Source of the DNA: Janthinobacterium sp.
GTDB taxonomy: Bacteria > Pseudomonadota > Gammaproteobacteria > Burkholderiales > Burkholderiaceae_D
Assembly: GCA_025356595.1 (NCBI GenBank)
Contig: JANXSQ010000040.1
Coordinates: forward strand, 1-40,254
Reading direction: 5' to 3'
DNA: 40,254 bases
Below are positions 37,306 to 40,254 of this stretch, one piece after another. The notes beneath the pieces were generated by a model. The model saw only the letters and a program-made list of their open reading frames with translations, searched no databases and was not told the DNA's origin. Within the stretch, counting starts at the first letter, position 1; each line of letters begins with the position of its first letter. Position numbers and translations under genes: made by a program.

Positions 37306-39072
37306 CTAGTCGCCGCGCACGCTGCCCTCGCGGCGCGGGTCGGCGCCGCCGAACCAACCGTCGCGCCCGTGCGCCGTGACGCGCATGATGCCCTGCACGC
37401 CCGAGGTCTGGTCGAACACGCGCACCTCGTGGCCGCGCGCCTCGAGCGCCTCGATCAACTCCGGCGTGGCGCGCCCCGCCTCCAGCTCGGTGGGGCCGTT
37501 GCGGCTGCCGAAATTGGGCAGGTTGATGGCCTGCTGCACGTTCAAGCCCCAGTCCAGCGTCCCCACCAGGGTCTTGGCGACGTAGTTGATGATGGCCGAG
37601 CCACCCGGCGCGCCGGTCGCCAGCAGCAGTTTGCGGCTGCCCTTGTCGAACACCAGCGTCGGCGCCATCGCGCTGCGCGGGCGCTTGCCGGGCTGGACCC
37701 GGTTGGCGATCGGGCCGTCGGCGTCGCGCGAGGCGAAGGAAAAATCGGTCAGCTGATTATTCAGCAGGAAGCCGTCGACCATCTGGCGCGAGCCGAAGGC
37801 GTCCTCCACCGAGGTGGTCATCGACAGGCCGGCGCCGTAGCGGTCGACCACCGCCAGGTGCGAGGTCGAGGGCCGCTCGATGGCCGCGTCGGCGCCCCAC
37901 GCGACGGCCATGCCGGGCGGCGTGCCGGCGCTGGCGCGGCCCATCGAACGGGCGCCGATCAGGGCGGCGCGGCGCGCCAGATAGCCCTTGTCGAGCATGG
38001 CGGCGACGCCGCCGCCCGGCAGCGGCACGAAGTCGGTGTCGGCGACGTAGCGGTTGCGGTCGGCGAAGGCCAGCCGGCCCGCCTCGGAGAACAGGTGTAT
38101 GGCCTCGGCGCCGACCACGCCGTCGAGCGGCGCGTGGTCGGCGATGTCGGTCACCTCGAGGATGCCCAGCATCTGCCCGACGGCGATGCCGCCCGAGGAC
38201 GGCGGCGGCATGCCGCAGACGGTCCAGCGGCGGTAGTCGCTGCAGACGGGATCGCGCCGCTTGGGGCGGTAGCCGGCCAGGTCTTGCGCCGTCAGCGTGC
38301 CCGGATTGTCGGCGTGGCCGGCCACCTTGGCGGCGATGTCGGCGGCGATGCGGCCGGTGTAGAAGGCGTCCGCGCCGCCCCGGGCGACGGCGCGCAGGGT
38401 GCGCGCCAGCGCGGGGTTTTTCAGCACATGGCCGACCGGCCAGGCCTGCCCCTGCGGGTCGTAGAAATAGGCGGCGGCGAGCGGGTCGCGGCGCAGGTAC
38501 CGCTCGGCGCGCAGCAGGGTGTTCAGGCGCACGCTGACGGGGAAACCGCCTTCGGCCAGCTTCAGGGCCGGGCCGAACAGGCTCGCCCAGGCCAGCCTGC
38601 CGTGCTCGCGGTGCGCCATCTCCAGCATGCGCAGCACGCCCGGCGCGCCCACCGAGCGGCCGCCGACGACGCCGGTCTCGCGCGACACCGGCGTGCCGTC
38701 GGCGTTCTGGAACAGCGCCTCGGTGGCGGCGGCCGGCGCCGTCTCGCGGCCGTCGTAGGATTGCACGCGGCGGCCGTCGAAATACATCAGGAAGGCGCCC
38801 CCGCCCAGGCCCGACGATTGCGGTTCGACCAGGGCCAGCACGAGTTGCGTGGCGATGGCCGCGTCGATCGCCGCGCCGCCCTGCTTGAGCATACGGTAGC
38901 CGGCGTCGGCGGCCAGCGGATTGGCCGCCGCCACCATGAATTTTTTGGCGCTCCAGCCGGCCTTGGCGGCGTAGCCGGAGGCGATTTCCGGCGCCCGCGG
39001 CGCGTCCAGGCCGTGGGCCGGCGCGGCGGCCAGCAGCGCGGCGCCGAGCGCCAGGATCTTCATCGTGTACAT
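37306..39072 (-). CDS. ggt: gamma-glutamyltransferase (periplasmic, autoprocessing)
   Basis: A 588-residue Ntn-hydrolase that cleaves glutathione and other gamma-glutamyl compounds in the periplasm. The signal peptide is MYTMKILALGAALLAAAPAHG. The large-subunit motif EPQSSGLGGGAFLMYFDG includes the substrate arginine of YDGRETAP. The autoprocessing site is T403 in RPSTSHLAVVD, where the proenzyme is cut into two subunits. PGKRPRSAMAPTLVF and GAPGGSAIINYV are small-subunit motifs. I chose ATG 39072, since GGAG lies five bases upstream; ATG 39063 is also possible. A strong terminator hairpin ends only 10 bases before this start, leaving no room for a separate promoter. Confidence 0.94.
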   Translation of the reverse strand: MYTMKILALGAALLAAAPAHGLDAPRAPEIASGYAAKAGWSAKKFMVAAANPLAADAGYRMLKQGGAAIDAAIATQLVLALVEPQSSGLGGGAFLMYFDGRRVQSYDGRETAPAAATEALFQNADGTPVSRETGVVGGRSVGAPGVLRMLEMAHREHGRLAWASLFGPALKLAEGGFPVSVRLNTLLRAERYLRRDPLAAAYFYDPQGQAWPVGHVLKNPALARTLRAVARGGADAFYTGRIAADIAAKVAGHADNPGTLTAQDLAGYRPKRRDPVCSDYRRWTVCGMPPPSSGGIAVGQMLGILEVTDIADHAPLDGVVGAEAIHLFSEAGRLAFADRNRYVADTDFVPLPGGGVAAMLDKGYLARRAALIGARSMGRASAGTPPGMAVAWGADAAIERPSTSHLAVVDRYGAGLSMTTSVEDAFGSRQMVDGFLLNNQLTDFSFASRDADGPIANRVQPGKRPRSAMAPTLVFDKGSRKLLLATGAPGGSAIINYVAKTLVGTLDWGLNVQQAINLPNFGSRNGPTELEAGRATPELIEALEARGHEVRVFDQTSGVQGIMRVTAHGRDGWFGGADPRREGSVRGD

Positions 39073-39082
39073 GCCTTCTCCC

Positions 39083-39120
39083 AAAAAAACGGGCGCGCTG
39101 GGCATCTGCCCGCGCGCCCG
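39083..39120 (-). terminator. strong intrinsic terminator directly upstream of ggt
   Basis: On the minus strand CGGGCGCGC (39120-39112) pairs with GCGCGCCCG (39098-39090), extended inside by GGGC/GCCC around an ATCT-sized loop with a single bulge. Seven T (39089-39083) follow at once. It ends 10 bases before the ggt start codon, so it both terminates the dehydrogenase transcript and may act as an attenuator for ggt. Confidence 0.85.
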
Positions 39121-39155
39121 AGAATCCGGCATCGTACCCGAAATCAGCCCAAGGT

Positions 39156-39914
39156 TTATTTCGGCTGCATGCGGATGGCGCCGTCGAGGCGGATCGATTC
39201 GCCGTTCAGCATGACGTTTTCGATGATCGCCTTGACCAGATGGGCGTATTCGTCCGGCTTGCCGAGGCGGGAAGGGAAAGGCACCATCTTGCCGAGCGCG
39301 TCCTGCACCTCGGCCGGCATGCCCAGCAACATGGGCGTCTCGAAGATGCCGGGGGCGACGGTCATCACGCGGATGCCGCTGCGCGCCAGGTCGCGCGCCA
39401 TCGGCAGCGTCAGGCCGACCACGGCCGCTTTCGAGGAGGCGTAGGCGGCTTGGCCGATCTGCCCGTCATAGGCGGCCACGGAGGCCGTGTTGACGATGAT
39501 GCCGCGCTCGCCCTGTTCGGTGGCGGCCGTCTTGCCCATCGCGTCGGCGGCCAGGCGCGCCATATTGAAGGTGCCGACCAGATTGATGTTGACGGTGCGT
39601 TGGAAGATTTCCAGCGGATGCGGGCCGTCCTTGCCGACCGTCTTCACGGCCGGCGCGACGCCGGCGCAGTTGATCAGGCCGCGCAGGGTGCCCAGCGCGA
39701 CGGCGGCGGCGACGACGGCCAGGCCGTCCGCTTCCGAGGTCACGTCGCACTTGACGAACTCGCCCTTCAATTCCGCCGCCAGCTTGGTGCCGGCTTCGAC
39801 CTGCACGTCGGCCAGCACGACCTTGCCGCCGGCCGCCGCCAGCATGCGCGCGGTGGCCGCGCCCAGGCCCGAGGCGCCGCCGGTGATGATGAATACATTG
39901 TCTTGAATCTGCAT
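39156..39914 (-). CDS. type-II 3-hydroxyacyl-CoA dehydrogenase (SDR)
   Basis: A 252-residue short-chain dehydrogenase of the HSD10/3-hydroxy-2-methylbutyryl-CoA dehydrogenase group. TGGASGLG (about 11-18) binds NAD, NCAGVAPAVKTVGKDGPHPL is a subgroup mark, NTASVAAYDGQIGQAAYASSK carries the catalytic Ser, Tyr and Lys, and the end has VAPGIFETPMLLGMP. It would oxidise 3-hydroxyacyl-CoA in fatty-acid or branched-chain amino-acid breakdown. GGAGG lies six bases before the ATG at 39914; the frame to 39989 is not used. A 22-bp palindrome lies 76 bp upstream, and an intrinsic terminator follows 35 bp past the stop, so it is a single-gene unit. Confidence 0.94.
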   Translation of the reverse strand: MQIQDNVFIITGGASGLGAATARMLAAAGGKVVLADVQVEAGTKLAAELKGEFVKCDVTSEADGLAVVAAAVALGTLRGLINCAGVAPAVKTVGKDGPHPLEIFQRTVNINLVGTFNMARLAADAMGKTAATEQGERGIIVNTASVAAYDGQIGQAAYASSKAAVVGLTLPMARDLARSGIRVMTVAPGIFETPMLLGMPAEVQDALGKMVPFPSRLGKPDEYAHLVKAIIENVMLNGESIRLDGAIRMQPK

Positions 39915-39989
39915 GGAAATCCTCCGTCGAAAGTGAAAATGATGCGCGCCGCCTGTGCCGGCGGTCTGTCGGACGCGGGCCCGGCGCAT

Positions 39990-40011
39990 TTGCCGTTTAC
40001 GTAAACGTCAA
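39990..40011. promoter_or_regulatory. 22-bp near-perfect palindromic operator
   Basis: The two 11-base arms (TTGCCGTTTAC and GTAAACGTCAA) are reverse complements apart from one position pair; the core GTTTACGTAAAC is perfect. It lies 76 bp before the dehydrogenase start and just downstream of a TACAAT -10. The core resembles the palindromes described for LiuR-type (MerR family) regulators of branched-chain amino-acid catabolism. That link is from memory and needs a motif comparison. Confidence 0.6.
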
Positions 40012-40020
40012 GTAGCGGCA

Positions 40021-40026
40021 ATTGTA
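40021..40026 (-). promoter_or_regulatory. TACAAT -10 element of the dehydrogenase gene
   Basis: TACAAT on the minus strand, with its start point expected at about 40014, at the edge of the palindrome. No good -35 is seen at 16-18 bp, which would suit an activated promoter. Confidence 0.35.
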
Positions 40027-40078
40027 GCGAATTTTGCGGTCGAACAGAGAAAAACCGGGAAATGAAGGGACGGGAAAC

Positions 40079-40254
40079 TCAAAAACACTGCAGCCAGACG
40101 CCATTCCTGTTGCACAGGCGGCCGTTCGGGTCCAGCGTGGCGTTGCCGACGCCGCCCTCGTGGCGCACGCCGGCGGCGTCGCGGCAACCGCCGCTGTCGC
40201 AACTGTTGACGCTCAAGGGCCGGCTGGGCGCGGCGGCGGCAATGGAAGCGGCGC
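40079..40254 (-). CDS. small cysteine-containing protein, probably secreted (3' part)
   Basis: An open frame enters from the window edge and ends in TGA at 40081-40079, giving the last 57 residues. It starts AASIAAAAPSRPLSVNSCDS, which looks like the end of a signal peptide and its cleavage region, and ends RLCNRNGVWLQCF. Four cysteines (18, 23, 47 and 56 of the visible part) could form two disulfides in the periplasm. Codon third positions are strongly G/C as in the neighbours, which supports coding. The start lies outside the window and I do not recognise a family. It ends 165 bp before the dehydrogenase start. Confidence 0.6.
   Translation of the reverse strand, partial: AASIAAAAPSRPLSVNSCDSGGCRDAAGVRHEGGVGNATLDPNGRLCNRNGVWLQCF

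Overview
The window looks like GC-rich chromosomal DNA from a betaproteobacterium, most likely Burkholderiales/Oxalobacteraceae (the Massilia, Duganella, Janthinobacterium group). This rests on very high GC, an EpsB/D/E/F/G/L plus exosortase-B exopolysaccharide locus of the kind known from Methylobacillus methanolan, and a CoA-dependent 2-aminobenzoate (anthranilate) operon of the Azoarcus type. The genus is an inference. Every convincing gene is on the minus strand; the long plus-strand open frames are GC-driven shadows. In transcription order one therefore reads from high to low coordinates.

Region A (about 40254-36044): the end of a small cysteine-containing, probably secreted protein; a type-II 3-hydroxyacyl-CoA dehydrogenase behind a near-perfect 22-bp palindrome; a strong intrinsic terminator placed almost on top of the start of a gamma-glutamyltransferase; and a patatin-like phospholipase. 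Region B (36003-30955): a 1408-residue hybrid sensor kinase with an N-terminal propeller sensor, followed by a response regulator whose C-terminal half looks like an Hpt domain without its histidine.

Region C (30810-23050): a seven-gene operon with almost no spacing: aryl-CoA ligase, bifunctional 2-aminobenzoyl-CoA (salicylyl-CoA-type) monooxygenase/reductase, SDR, MarR regulator, crotonase-fold protein, acyl-CoA dehydrogenase and a RidA-family protein. Together they would activate an aromatic acid to its CoA thioester, oxygenate and reduce the ring, and degrade the alicyclic product by beta-oxidation-like steps. The crotonase-fold and RidA proteins both lack the classical catalytic residues of their families. 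Region D (22941-20142): a HicA/HicB toxin-antitoxin pair, a tRNA-Arg(CCT) and the ABC-F ATPase Uup.

Region E (19993-45): an exopolysaccharide locus. It encodes a CPBP/CAAX-type intramembrane protease, EpsL outer-membrane barrel, EpsB initiating phosphoglycosyltransferase, a 0.5-kb regulatory gap, then EpsD, EpsE, EpsF, EpsG, exosortase XrtB, EpsI, GDP-L-fucose synthase, a CgeB-like glycosyltransferase, a Wzy-like polymerase candidate, a Wzx-type flippase, four more glycosyltransferases and a WcaF-like O-acetyltransferase. The set suggests a Wzx/Wzy-made, fucose-containing, acetylated polymer. No GDP-mannose dehydratase and no PEP-CTERM substrate protein are visible, so both would have to be outside the window. 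Unusual details are a kinase-like EpsG with a degenerate P-loop, an internal terminator between the Wzy and Wzx candidates, and two short upstream ORFs whose stop codons overlap the starts of genes that have no Shine-Dalgarno sequence of their own. No insertion sequence, CRISPR array or rRNA was seen.
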